From: CAZDCZ01 sp964504155 | Lineage (GTDB): Bacteria > Bacteroidota > Bacteroidia > Bacteroidales > UBA12077 | DNA length: 14,757 bases | Assembly (NCBI GenBank): GCA_964504155.1 | Contig: CAZDCZ010000070.1 | Location: 1 to 14,757, forward strand | Direction of reading: 5' to 3' | Shown here: positions 7,989 through 14,757 of the stretch, piece by piece | Layout: every line of letters begins with the position of its first letter | Position numbering within the stretch: position 1 is the first letter of the stretch | Position numbers and translations under genes: made by a program | The notes under the pieces: generated by a model | Seen by the model: only the letters and a program-made list of their open reading frames with translations | The model's database searches: none | Told to the model about the DNA's origin: nothing

Positions 7989-8204
7989 ATGCTAAAAAGA
8001 ATGAATAAATTGCGTGTAGGAGCTATGCTTATTATGATATTAACATCTATACCATTAGTAATGTATTATTTTTTTGGTACTAATCCTAAAAATGATATCA
8101 TAACTCATCTTCATGTTTATTCGGGGATTCTGTTTATTATAGTTGCTATAATAAATACAATTATTAATAAAAAAGCTGAGAATATTAAGTCTGTAAATAA
8201 TTAA
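7989..8204 (+). CDS. Small two-TM membrane protein
   Basis: This 71-residue protein has two membrane segments, at about residues 10-29 and 44-61, with a short polar loop between them. THLHVYSG at 39-46 places two His residues at the start of the second segment. This His-x-His plus Gly pattern and the hydrophobic profile remind me of small cytochrome-b-like DUF4405 proteins, but two segments are too few for a full member and haem binding is not shown. It is the first gene after the operator-promoter and ends 2 bases before the TetR ATG, so it belongs to the repressor's operon. It may help sense or process the compound the system responds to. Function is unknown. Confidence 0.7.
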   Translation: MLKRMNKLRVGAMLIMILTSIPLVMYYFFGTNPKNDIITHLHVYSGILFIIVAIINTIINKKAENIKSVNN

Positions 8205-8206
8205 AA

Positions 8207-8782
8207 ATGCAAACTAAACGACAAAAGGAAATTGTTGAGGTGGCCTTAGATTTAATTTCAATGAATGGAATTCAAGGGTTGACTATAAAAAATTTGGCAA
8301 AGAAAATTGGGATTTCCGAGCCTGCAATTTATAGACATTTTAACAGTAAAATAGATATACTTATTGCAATACTCGACTTTTTTAATAACACAGAATTGAT
8401 ATTTTGTAAAGAATTAAACAGCAATATTAAAGCTATCGATAAAATAGAACATTTATTTATTAAGCATTTCGAATCATTTGAAGCTATGCCATCATTAGTA
8501 TCTGTAATTTTTTCTGAAGAAATATTCAAAAACGAGCCGGTACTAGTTAGAAAGATTTCTGAGATTATGAAAAAAAATGATAAAATATTGTCTGAAATAA
8601 TTATTGCAGGACAAAAAAATGGAGAAATACGTACCGATATAGAAGTAAAAAATCTTTCTATAATAATTATGGGAAGTTTAAGGTTGATTGTAAAAAAATG
8701 GCAGTTCTCAGGTAATAGTTTTAATTTATCTCAAGAAGGGAAAAAACTTTTTGAATCAATAAATTTATTAATAAAAAAATAG
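8207..8782 (+). CDS. TetR-family transcriptional repressor
   Basis: The protein is 191 residues long, normal for TetR regulators. The N-terminal DNA-binding domain is clear: an EIVEVALDLISMNGIQGLTI helix region, then NLAKKIGISEPAIYRHFNSKIDIL at about 29-52, which holds the helix-turn-helix and the conserved YRHF-x-SK turn. The remaining 140 residues are helical and variable, as expected for a ligand-binding and dimerisation domain. It lies 2 bases after the small membrane-protein gene and 5 bases before the cupin gene. The most likely targets are the 8+8 palindrome in its own promoter and the similar palindrome upstream of the RND gene. By family analogy, binding of a hydrophobic ligand would release it and switch on the transporter. 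The ligand is unknown. Confidence 0.93.
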   Translation: MQTKRQKEIVEVALDLISMNGIQGLTIKNLAKKIGISEPAIYRHFNSKIDILIAILDFFNNTELIFCKELNSNIKAIDKIEHLFIKHFESFEAMPSLVSVIFSEEIFKNEPVLVRKISEIMKKNDKILSEIIIAGQKNGEIRTDIEVKNLSIIIMGSLRLIVKKWQFSGNSFNLSQEGKKLFESINLLIKK

Positions 8783-8787
8783 AAATC

Positions 8788-9126
8788 ATGAAAATAACAA
8801 GAGTAAGCGATACAGCTATAAAAGAGACAGTGCATAAAGTCGATACAAGAGAAGTGTATAGTAAAGACTCTGCTCAGGCTATTCATATTAAATTAGAACC
8901 CGGAGAAGCTTTGAAGCCTCATATTACACCTGTCGATGTGTTTTTTTATGTGCTCGAAGGTACACCCGAGATTATGGTAGGAAAAGAAAAACAAATAGTA
9001 GATACAGATTGTGTAGTGGAAAGTCCGAAAGATATCCCGCATTGTATTTATAATAATTCAAATAGCATTACACGGGTTTTGGTAGTAAAGGCACCAAAAC
9101 CAACAACACAAACAAAATTATTGTAG
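8788..9126 (+). CDS. Small single-domain cupin protein
   Basis: This 112-residue protein is one cupin beta-barrel. The first cupin motif is recognisable in PGEALKPHITPVDVFFYVLEG (residues 38-58) and the second in SPKDIPHCIYN (79-89). His45 and His85 match usual metal ligands, but the second His of the normal HxH pair is Thr47 and the usual Glu is replaced by Asp50 or Val51. Metal binding may therefore be altered or lost, and an enzymatic role is uncertain. The gene is last in the TetR operon, 5 bases after the repressor gene, and is followed by an intrinsic terminator. It could bind or modify the signal or the transported compound. That is inference from position only. Confidence 0.85.
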   Translation: MKITRVSDTAIKETVHKVDTREVYSKDSAQAIHIKLEPGEALKPHITPVDVFFYVLEGTPEIMVGKEKQIVDTDCVVESPKDIPHCIYNNSNSITRVLVVKAPKPTTQTKLL

Positions 9127-9145
9127 ATAGTAAGAATTTAAGACG

Positions 9146-9180
9146 AAGAACTTGCATTTATAAAGCGAGTTCTTTTTTTT
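9146..9180 (+). terminator. Intrinsic terminator after the cupin gene
   Basis: A 10-base-pair stem is formed by AAGAACTTGC (9146-9155) and GCGAGTTCTT (9165-9174) with a single G-T pair and a 9-base loop. The stem's 3' arm runs directly into a T tract reaching 9180. This is a standard rho-independent terminator and separates the regulatory operon from the RND gene. Confidence 0.88.
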
Positions 9181-9192
9181 ATCACATAGAAG

Positions 9193-9206
9193 TTAGTTAA
9201 TACTAA
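9193..9206. promoter_or_regulatory. Second TetR-like operator before the RND gene
   Basis: TTAGT at 9193-9197 and ACTAA at 9202-9206 form an inverted pair with a 4-base centre, 15 bases before the RND start. With flanking bases the left side reads AAGTTAGT, identical to the left arm of the operator at 7942. The right arm is only partly conserved and the spacer differs, so repression by the same TetR is likely but unproven. No TAnnTTTG promoter was found here. Confidence 0.55.
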
Positions 9207-9221
9207 TTAACATAAATAAAA

Positions 9222-11531
9222 ATGGAAAAATTATTAAAGAAATTATTGAATTATTCATGGATTAGCATGATCATAATTTTGCTTATTACTGCATTCTTTG
9301 TATTCGAGATGAAAAAAAATACTAGAATGGAAACTGATTTAGACAAATATATGCCTGAAAGTCATCCTGCTTTTGTTTATAGTAACAAAGCAGAAGAGTG
9401 GTTTAATATTCAAGATGGAATTATTATAGCAATTGAAAATAAAAATGGTATTTTTAATACTGAAACTCTCGATTCTTTAAAACAACTAACAAAACGTTTT
9501 CAAAAATTCGACGAAATCGATAAGGATGATGTTACTTCGCTTTATACCGCCGATAATATTATTGGAACAGATGATGGAATGGATGTAAAACGGTTTTTTA
9601 AACGTGTTCCTAAAACAGAAGATAAGTTACAACAACTGAAACATAATGTAGAAAATAACGAAATGGTTTTCGGTAGGTTAGTTTCTACTGACGAAACAGT
9701 TACTGTAATTGTTGCCGAAATAAAAGATGATGTATTTACTCAGGATTTTTATAGCAAGATACTTAAAGTTGCTAAATCTTCTGAAACCGATGATATAAAA
9801 ATATATGTTGCCGGTCGTCCTATTGTTGAAGGAACAATGGCCTTGCTCGGTCCTGCCGATATGAAGAAAATGGTGCCAATAGTAATCTTAGTAATTTTTC
9901 TAGTTTTATTTATTACCTTAAGAAGTGTGAAAGGAACACTTATTACTCTTGGAGTTGTTTTCTTTTCAACTATTTGGGCATTTGGACTTATGGCGACAGT
10001 AAATATCCCTATTTATGCGGTTTCTACTATGATACCGGTAATGCTTATTGCTATTGGAGTTGCCGATGGAATACATTTGTATAGTCATTTGCATTTGTAT
10101 ATTAACAAAAATCCTAATGCTACAAAAAAAGAAGCAACCATTGATATGCTTCAGCATATGTGGAAGCCGGTGGTTATGACTTCAGTTACTACAGCTGTTG
10201 GTTTTATCTCATTGCTTACATCTCAGGTTTATCCGGTAAAATACTTTGGGATATTTACGGCATTTGGGGTGTTGATGGCCATGGTATTTTCATTGGTCTT
10301 CCTTCCGGCAGCTATTATGATTTTTGGTTTGCCTAAACTACAAAAAAATAAAAAACAGAACGATAATGATGGGCATTCTCATTCGAAATTTGCAAATAAT
10401 TTTGCATCTGCTGTACTTAAATATAAATATGTTTCAATAATTGTTACAGCAGTAATAATTGTTTTCTCGGTTATTGGAATGCAAAAAATATGGATTAATT
10501 CTAGTTTCCTCGATAAATTTGAAAAAGATAGTGAGATTGTGCAAACAGATAAATTTATTAATGACCATTTCGGGGGTACAAGCACAATTAATCTGATACT
10601 TGATGCCAATGGGAAAAAGGATGTCTTTAAAGAACCTGCTGTATTGAAACTTGTCGATAAAATGCAAAAAGATATTGATAATCAACTTCAAGTTGTTGGT
10701 AACACGTTTTCGTTAACCGATTATGTTAATCGTATGAATAAAGTTATGAATGCCGACGATGAAGCATATAATACAATACCGGACAGAAAAAATTTGATAG
10801 CACAGTATTTATTGTTATACGAAATGTCCGGTGATCCGGAAAATCTCGATAAAGTAGTTGATTATGACTATGAGAAATTAAATGTTACTTTTCAACTTAA
10901 AAGCGATAATTCGAAAGCAATTAATTCGGCTTTGGATATTCTTAAAACCTATGAAAATGATTTTAAGAAATACGGAATTACTATGAATTATGCCGGTAGC
11001 GGTTATAAGGGATTGGTTTTTACTGATCTTATTCTCGAAGGACAGGTTATGAGTCTTATATTATCGCTTATAATAATAATTGTACTGTTATCTTTTATGT
11101 TCAAAAATATTAAAATCGGATTAATCGGTTCGGTTCCTATTATTGTTACTGCACTTATAAGCTTTGGTATTATGGGCTTCTTGGGTATTCCGCTTAATTC
11201 TACAACAGCATTACTCTCTAGTATTGCTATAGGTATTGGAATCGATTATGCAGTGCATTTTATTGAACAATATCGTACTAACGCAGCAAAAAGTAACAAT
11301 AAGTTAGAAGTTGCTCAGATAACTATGGCGCATTCGGGAAGGGCAATTAGTTTTAATGCTATTGTTGTTATAGCCGGATTTATGGTGCTTGTCTTTTCGG
11401 TATTTCCACCAAACAGAGAGCTCGGAGCATTGGTGTCGCTTAATATGTTTACAAGTTTTATTGGAACACTTACTATAATGTTTGTTTTATTATATGTAAG
11501 TAATTTATTTTTTAAGAAAAAGAAGGAATAG
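9222..11531 (+). CDS. RND/MMPL-family inner-membrane exporter
   Basis: At 769 residues this is a typical hydrophobe-exporting RND protein of the MMPL type. It has two similar halves, each with one membrane helix, a large periplasmic domain and then five helices. The first helix is at about 13-30 and the first periplasmic domain at about 31-210. Helix groups follow at about 215-385, and the second half begins near 400. The helix-4 motif GVADGIHLYSH (Asp282) and its counterpart GIGIDYAVHFIEQYR (Asp675) carry the acidic residues expected for proton coupling. The protein is shorter than the roughly 1000 residues of AcrB-type pumps, so direct docking to a TolC channel is unlikely. It follows a terminator and a TetR-like operator. 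The LolA-like and beta-barrel genes downstream suggest export of a lipid-like substrate across the envelope. Confidence 0.92.
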   Translation: MEKLLKKLLNYSWISMIIILLITAFFVFEMKKNTRMETDLDKYMPESHPAFVYSNKAEEWFNIQDGIIIAIENKNGIFNTETLDSLKQLTKRFQKFDEIDKDDVTSLYTADNIIGTDDGMDVKRFFKRVPKTEDKLQQLKHNVENNEMVFGRLVSTDETVTVIVAEIKDDVFTQDFYSKILKVAKSSETDDIKIYVAGRPIVEGTMALLGPADMKKMVPIVILVIFLVLFITLRSVKGTLITLGVVFFSTIWAFGLMATVNIPIYAVSTMIPVMLIAIGVADGIHLYSHLHLYINKNPNATKKEATIDMLQHMWKPVVMTSVTTAVGFISLLTSQVYPVKYFGIFTAFGVLMAMVFSLVFLPAAIMIFGLPKLQKNKKQNDNDGHSHSKFANNFASAVLKYKYVSIIVTAVIIVFSVIGMQKIWINSSFLDKFEKDSEIVQTDKFINDHFGGTSTINLILDANGKKDVFKEPAVLKLVDKMQKDIDNQLQVVGNTFSLTDYVNRMNKVMNADDEAYNTIPDRKNLIAQYLLLYEMSGDPENLDKVVDYDYEKLNVTFQLKSDNSKAINSALDILKTYENDFKKYGITMNYAGSGYKGLVFTDLILEGQVMSLILSLIIIIVLLSFMFKNIKIGLIGSVPIIVTALISFGIMGFLGIPLNSTTALLSSIAIGIGIDYAVHFIEQYRTNAAKSNNKLEVAQITMAHSGRAISFNAIVVIAGFMVLVFSVFPPNRELGALVSLNMFTSFIGTLTIMFVLLYVSNLFFKKKKE

Positions 11532-11616
11532 TGATTTAATTATACAATTATACAATGATACAATGATACAATTATACAATTATACAATTATACAATGATT
11601 TAATTATATAATGATT

Positions 11617-11640
11617 CAATGAAAATCAGTTGTGCAATTA
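11617..11640 (+). repeat. Non-octamer spacer copy 1 in the array
   Basis: CAATGAAAATCAGTTGTGC followed by AATTA breaks the octamer rhythm just before the first gap. A near-identical sequence recurs at 11964-11985. Confidence 0.85.
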
Positions 11641-11740
11641 NNNNNNNNNNNNNNNNNNNNNNNNNNNNNNNNNNNNNNNNNNNNNNNNNNNNNNNNNNNN
11701 NNNNNNNNNNNNNNNNNNNNNNNNNNNNNNNNNNNNNNNN
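11641..11740. other. Assembly gap of 100 N
   Basis: Exactly 100 ambiguous bases inside the tandem array. The round number indicates a placeholder for a gap of unknown size. Confidence 0.98.
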
Positions 11741-11788
11741 ATACAATTATACAATTATACAATTATACAATTATACAATTATACAATT

Positions 11789-11888
11789 NNNNNNNNNNNN
11801 NNNNNNNNNNNNNNNNNNNNNNNNNNNNNNNNNNNNNNNNNNNNNNNNNNNNNNNNNNNNNNNNNNNNNNNNNNNNNNNNNNNNNNNN
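11789..11888. other. Second assembly gap of 100 N
   Basis: A second run of exactly 100 ambiguous bases, separated from the first by 48 bases of octamer repeat. The real repeat content is missing. Confidence 0.98.
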
Positions 11889-11963
11889 ATACAATGATTC
11901 AATTATACAATGATTCAATTATACAATGATTCAATTATACAATGATTCAATTATACAATTATA

Positions 11964-11985
11964 CAATGAAAATTAGTTGTGAATT
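11964..11985 (+). repeat. Non-octamer spacer copy 2, at the orientation switch
   Basis: CAATGAAAATTAGTTGTG followed by AATTA differs from the copy at 11617 by one substitution and one missing base. It lies exactly where the octamers change from the ACAATGAT to the ATCATTGT orientation. Confidence 0.85.
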
Positions 11986-12078
11986 ACATCATTGTATCAT
12001 TACACCATTGCACCATTACATCATTGTACCATTGCACCATTACATCATTGTACCATTAAATAGTTAAAAACTAAAATC

Positions 12079-12864
12079 ATGAAAAAACTACAAATTACAT
12101 CAGTTTTAATTGCAATATTTTTTGCAATCGGATTCATTCCAAAAGTTTCGGGGCAAAGTTTAACCGGTAAGCAAATAATAGAGAAAGTGTATAATCGTCC
12201 GGCCGGCGATGATCAGACTTCTGACTTAACCATGACACTTGTTAATAAAAGCGGAAATCAAAGAGTACGAAAAATCAAACAATTCACAAAAGATATGGGT
12301 GAAGTTGAAAAAAGCATTATGTTTTTTCTTTCGCCTGCAGATGTTAAAAACACATCATTCATGAGTTGGTCGTACGATTCGGATAAAAGCGATGACCAGT
12401 GGATTTATCTCCCTGCATTAAAAAAGACTAAACGAATTTCCAGCGATAGTAAAAGCGATTATTTTATGGGTTCCGATTTTACTTACGACGACCTTGGTGA
12501 TCGTAAACTCGAAGATGATACTCACAAATTATTACGCGAAGAAACTATTGATGGTAAAGTGTGTTATGTGGTTGAAAGTGTGTCTAAAGATGAAGATTAT
12601 ATGTATACGAAAACCATTACATGGATTATAAAAGACAATTTCATCGGGTTAAAAAAAGAGTTTTACGATGAAGATGAGGATCTTTTGAAAATATTAAGCA
12701 TAAAAAAATACGAGGAAATTTCAGGTCTTTTGATTATAACTAATTCGGAAATGAAAAACGTTCAGAAAAATCATAAAACAAGCATGGTGTTAAACAATGT
12801 GCAAGTTAATATTGGTATTTCTGTTTCGAAATTCACCGAAAGAATGATGATGCGAGGACTTTAG
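12079..12864 (+). CDS. LolA-like periplasmic protein (outer-membrane lipoprotein-sorting family)
   Basis: This 261-residue exported protein has a signal peptide ending near VSG-QS (cleavage after about residue 25). The mature part fits the LolA-like family often annotated as outer membrane lipoprotein-sorting protein. An early GKQIIEKVYNRPAGDDQTSDLTM stretch is followed by WIYLPALKKTKRIS and SDYFMGSDFTYDDL at about 108-138, which is the family's hallmark block. Such proteins form a half-barrel that can hold acyl chains. A neighbouring RND/MMPL gene and a downstream beta-barrel gene are typical company, so a role as periplasmic carrier for the RND substrate is likely. It is not the housekeeping LolA, which lacks this block and context. 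The gene starts 21 bases after the octamer array, so its expression may depend on read-through of that repeat. Confidence 0.88.
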   Translation: MKKLQITSVLIAIFFAIGFIPKVSGQSLTGKQIIEKVYNRPAGDDQTSDLTMTLVNKSGNQRVRKIKQFTKDMGEVEKSIMFFLSPADVKNTSFMSWSYDSDKSDDQWIYLPALKKTKRISSDSKSDYFMGSDFTYDDLGDRKLEDDTHKLLREETIDGKVCYVVESVSKDEDYMYTKTITWIIKDNFIGLKKEFYDEDEDLLKILSIKKYEEISGLLIITNSEMKNVQKNHKTSMVLNNVQVNIGISVSKFTERMMMRGL

Positions 12865-12881
12865 GTAATTATTTAAAATAT

Positions 12882-13035
12882 ATGTGCGAATAATTACTTA
12901 ATGTAGAGATTGATTTTCTTCATCTGTCCCATCCCTAAAGGGAGTGAAAAAAATCAGTTTGCTCCATTTAGGGTTAGGGGCAAACAAATTGATTTTCAAA
13001 ATACAATTCCTGTAATTAAGTAATTATTCAGACAT
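12882..13035. repeat. MITE-like palindromic element 1
   Basis: A 15-base perfect inverted repeat, GAATAATTACTTAAT at 12888-12902 and its complement at 13015-13029, bounds a segment of about 150 bases that begins 17 bases after the LolA-like stop. A second inverted pair lies inside: CCCTAAAGGGAG at 12933 against CTCCATTTAGGG at 12962, 11 of 12 matching. The whole element can fold as one long interrupted hairpin. It contains no open frame of note, so it would be mobilised in trans if mobile. It could also act as a transcript end. Confidence 0.75.
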
Positions 13036-13093
13036 GTAATTTATTAAAGAATATTGACTATTTGCAGATGGAGTTAAAAAATTAAAGTTTCAA

Positions 13094-13195
13094 ATTGTCA
13101 TGTTGAGTTTGTCGAGACATCTCATTTTTTAACTTATAGATTAACTTCGTTGAGCTCGTTTCACTCGGTTCTTCAATTTCGTTCATAACGACAAT
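13094..13195. repeat. Palindromic intergenic element 2
   Basis: ATTGTC at 13094-13099 and GACAAT at 13190-13195 bound about 100 bases with further partial complementarity. Read from the minus strand it begins TTGTCGTTATGAACGAA, which resembles a widespread intergenic repeat beginning near GTCATTCTGAACGAAG, as far as I remember it. The left end, GTCATGTTGAGTTTGTCGAG, looks like the opposite arm. A run of 11 T at 13200-13210 follows and might give terminator activity. The remaining bases of this 381-base gap show nothing further. Confidence 0.6.
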
Positions 13196-13245
13196 AATCT
13201 TTTTTTTTTTGACACTCTTTAATATAGAATATGTAAATCAGAAGC

Positions 13246-14502
13246 ATGATAAATAAATATAACATGAGAACAAAAGGACTAATACTGATATTGCTTTTAA
13301 TGGCAAGTCAATTTACAATAGCTCAAAATCCCGATATATCCGGTTTTGTAAGGAACTACACAGGTGTTTTATACGAAAATGGTGATTTTAATATATTACA
13401 AAATACTCTTAATCTCGATTTTACTAAATCAGGCGATAAAATTGCATTAAAAGCAAATCCAATGCTTTATCATTATAATACCGATAGTCTCGATTTGCGC
13501 TTAAGGGAACTCTATGTCGATTTGTACTTTAATAATTTCGACTTGCGGATAGGAAAACAACAAGTTGTTTGGGGTAAAGCCGATGGTGTTTTTATTACCG
13601 ATATTGTTTCGCCACTGAATCTTACAGAATTTCTCTTGCCCGATTTCGACGAAATAAGAACCGGAGTAATAGCTACTAAATTCGACTATTATCTTGGTAA
13701 TAATACATTCGAAATTATTTGGATGCCAATTATTACTCCAACAGAAACTCCTTCTTCTAGTTCAATGTGGTTTGTAACACCCGATTTTCCGGCAGCTCCA
13801 ACTTTCGATTATTCAAAAGAAGAAATAAACCCTAGTTTAGAAAACAGTGAGATTTTTGTAAAATATTCGGCTTTAACTTCAAATGTCGATTTCGAAATAA
13901 TGGGGGCATATACTTGGGACGATTATCCTACAATGCATGTAGAAAAACAATTAGATATGTCGTCTGGAAATCCTGTACTTACAGGCTTAAATATTACACC
14001 CGAGCATCATCGTTTATCTGTTGGAGGAGGATCATTTAGTACAGAAATAAAAGGTTTTGTTATCCGTGGAGAAGCTGCTTATTATATGGGAAAATATTTT
14101 CAAACCGAAGACCCTTTACAAAAGGATGCTGTAATTCAAAAAGATTATTTGCATTATTTGCTTGGTGTAGATTTTATTGTTGGTGGCGTAAATTTTAGTA
14201 CACAGTTTATTCAACAATCAATAATCGATTACGATAAAAATATTGTTAATGAAGAAACCGAAAATACAATGACATTTTTAGCAAGATATGATTTGTTTAG
14301 AGAACTTCTTCATTTGGAATTATTCTCATATATCGGATTAACAAACAATGATGCATTAATACGCCCGAAAATTACTTACAATTTCGACGATAGTTTCTCT
14401 ATACTTTTAGGCTCAAATATATTTGTTGGTGATTCGGATGGACGATTCGGACAATATAAAGATAATTCGATGGGCTACTTAAAGTTTAAGTATAACTTTT
14501 AA
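13246..14502 (+). CDS. Outer-membrane beta-barrel protein, DUF1302-like
   Basis: The product has a signal peptide ending near FTIA-QN and then about 390 residues of alternating polar and aromatic beta-strands, ending YLKFKYNF. A C-terminal Phe after a final strand is typical of outer-membrane barrels. LRIGKQQVVWGKADGVFITDIVSPLNL, followed by DEIRTGV, resembles the conserved GRQ-x-V-x-WG and NP-x-D block of DUF1302 porin-like proteins. Those are often encoded beside RND transporters and a periplasmic partner, as here. The start may be the ATG at 13246 or the in-frame ATG at 13264, which gives a cleaner signal peptide (MRTKGLILILLLMAS). It probably forms the outer-membrane step of the export route with the RND and LolA-like proteins. 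The two repeat elements upstream leave its promoter unclear. Confidence 0.8.
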   Translation: MINKYNMRTKGLILILLLMASQFTIAQNPDISGFVRNYTGVLYENGDFNILQNTLNLDFTKSGDKIALKANPMLYHYNTDSLDLRLRELYVDLYFNNFDLRIGKQQVVWGKADGVFITDIVSPLNLTEFLLPDFDEIRTGVIATKFDYYLGNNTFEIIWMPIITPTETPSSSSMWFVTPDFPAAPTFDYSKEEINPSLENSEIFVKYSALTSNVDFEIMGAYTWDDYPTMHVEKQLDMSSGNPVLTGLNITPEHHRLSVGGGSFSTEIKGFVIRGEAAYYMGKYFQTEDPLQKDAVIQKDYLHYLLGVDFIVGGVNFSTQFIQQSIIDYDKNIVNEETENTMTFLARYDLFRELLHLELFSYIGLTNNDALIRPKITYNFDDSFSILLGSNIFVGDSDGRFGQYKDNSMGYLKFKYNF

Positions 14503-14616
14503 TTACTAATTCGGGATTAAAAATATAGAAGCCAGAAGTTAGGATATAGTATGTAAGATGTGTAATACATGAATTATGCCTTCCAGCTTCTTCCTTTTGC
14601 AAAGTAATAAGAAATT

Positions 14617-14757
14617 ATGAAAAGATTAAAATTGACAATATTAATAATCATATTTTTATCGGGATTCTCGTTTGCTCAGAATGGCGATGATATTATTGGG
14701 AAATATCGATTGCCAAATAAACTAGATATCGAAATATATAAAAGTAATAATAAATAT
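14617..14757 (+). CDS. Secreted DUF2147-like protein (5' part)
   Basis: A new gene starts with ATG at 14617 and is still open at the window's end, giving 47 residues. Residues 1-20 are a signal peptide (MKRLKLTILIIIFLSGFSFA), with cleavage expected before QNGDD. The mature start, GDDIIGKYRLPNKLDIEIYKSNNKY, matches the usual beginning of DUF2147 proteins, small periplasmic beta-rich proteins of unknown role. Only the first strands are visible, so the assignment is tentative. It lies 114 bases after the barrel gene and may or may not be co-transcribed. The gap before it holds an imperfect GAAGCCAGAAG / CTTCCAGCTTC inverted pair and no clear promoter. Confidence 0.7.
   Translation, partial: MKRLKLTILIIIFLSGFSFAQNGDDIIGKYRLPNKLDIEIYKSNNKY

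Larger units (their letters stand above)
11538..12057. repeat. Octamer tandem-repeat array with orientation switch
   Basis: Almost the whole 547-base space between the RND and LolA-like genes is built from 8-base units. Up to about 11967 the units are AATTATAC, AATGATAC and AATGATTC. From 11986 to the end they are ATCATTGT, ATCATTAC, ACCATTGC and ACCATTAC, essentially the reverse complement of the first set and showing a 24-base higher-order period. Two 100-N gaps interrupt the array, so its length is not known. The apparent open frames across it come from a repeat unit lacking stop codons and are not genes. Confidence 0.95.

Noticed and set aside
11619..11929. Three overlapping open frames across the octamer array
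   Set aside because: They consist of repeat-encoded YNYTIIQL residues and ambiguous bases. The forward repeat simply lacks stop codons in all three frames.
11538..12057. Possible CRISPR array
   Set aside because: The period is 8 bases, there are no unique spacers of 25-40 bases, and no cas gene is nearby.
13208..13245. Promoter for the barrel gene using TTTG at 13208
   Set aside because: No TAnnTTTG box lies at the required distance. TATAGAAT is a poor match.
14525..14600. GAAGCCAGAAG / CTTCCAGCTTC inverted pair as a terminator after the barrel gene
   Set aside because: The arms mismatch in the centre, the loop is long and there is no T tract after the second arm.

Overview
The window looks like a piece of a draft or metagenome-derived Bacteroidota chromosome, probably Bacteroidales-like. 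The DNA is very AT-rich and genes start without clear Shine-Dalgarno sequences. One promoter matches the Bacteroidota -33 TTTG / -7 TAnnTTTG consensus exactly. The gene families fit too: GH130 enzymes, a LolA-like protein with its RND partner, and DUF2147. Two runs of exactly 100 N sit inside a tandem repeat and are assembly gaps of unknown true length. All genes found are on the + strand.

Region 1 (1-7429) is a tightly packed carbohydrate operon. It holds the 3' end of a MalF-type ABC permease, a MalG-type permease overlapping it by 4 bases, a long GH130-type protein, a lipoprotein of apparent six-hairpin-glycosidase type overlapping that gene by 16 bases, two more divergent GH130 proteins, and a MalK/UgpC-type ATPase. 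The sugar-binding protein is presumably upstream, outside the window. The likely scheme is that the lipoprotein trims or binds a glycan at the envelope, the ABC importer takes up oligosaccharides (probably beta-mannosides), and the cytoplasmic GH130 enzymes split them by phosphorolysis or hydrolysis. Bacteroidota usually take up glycans through SusC/SusD, and none is visible here.

Region 2 (7550-7873) is a rhomboid-protease remnant. It keeps the His/Asn part of the active site but loses everything from the catalytic Ser onward.

Region 3 (7937-14502) appears to be a TetR-controlled envelope export module. An exact promoter carries a perfect 8+8 palindrome and drives a small two-TM protein, a TetR repressor and a cupin. 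A good intrinsic terminator follows, then a related half-palindrome and a 769-residue RND/MMPL transporter. Downstream lie a LolA-like periplasmic protein and an outer-membrane beta-barrel resembling DUF1302. Together these three could move a hydrophobic or lipid-like substrate from the inner membrane through the periplasm to the outer membrane. Repeats interrupt the module: an octamer tandem array that reverses orientation (with the N gaps) between RND and LolA-like, and two palindromic MITE-like elements between LolA-like and the barrel gene.

Region 4 (14617 to the end) is the start of a secreted DUF2147-type protein, cut by the window edge.
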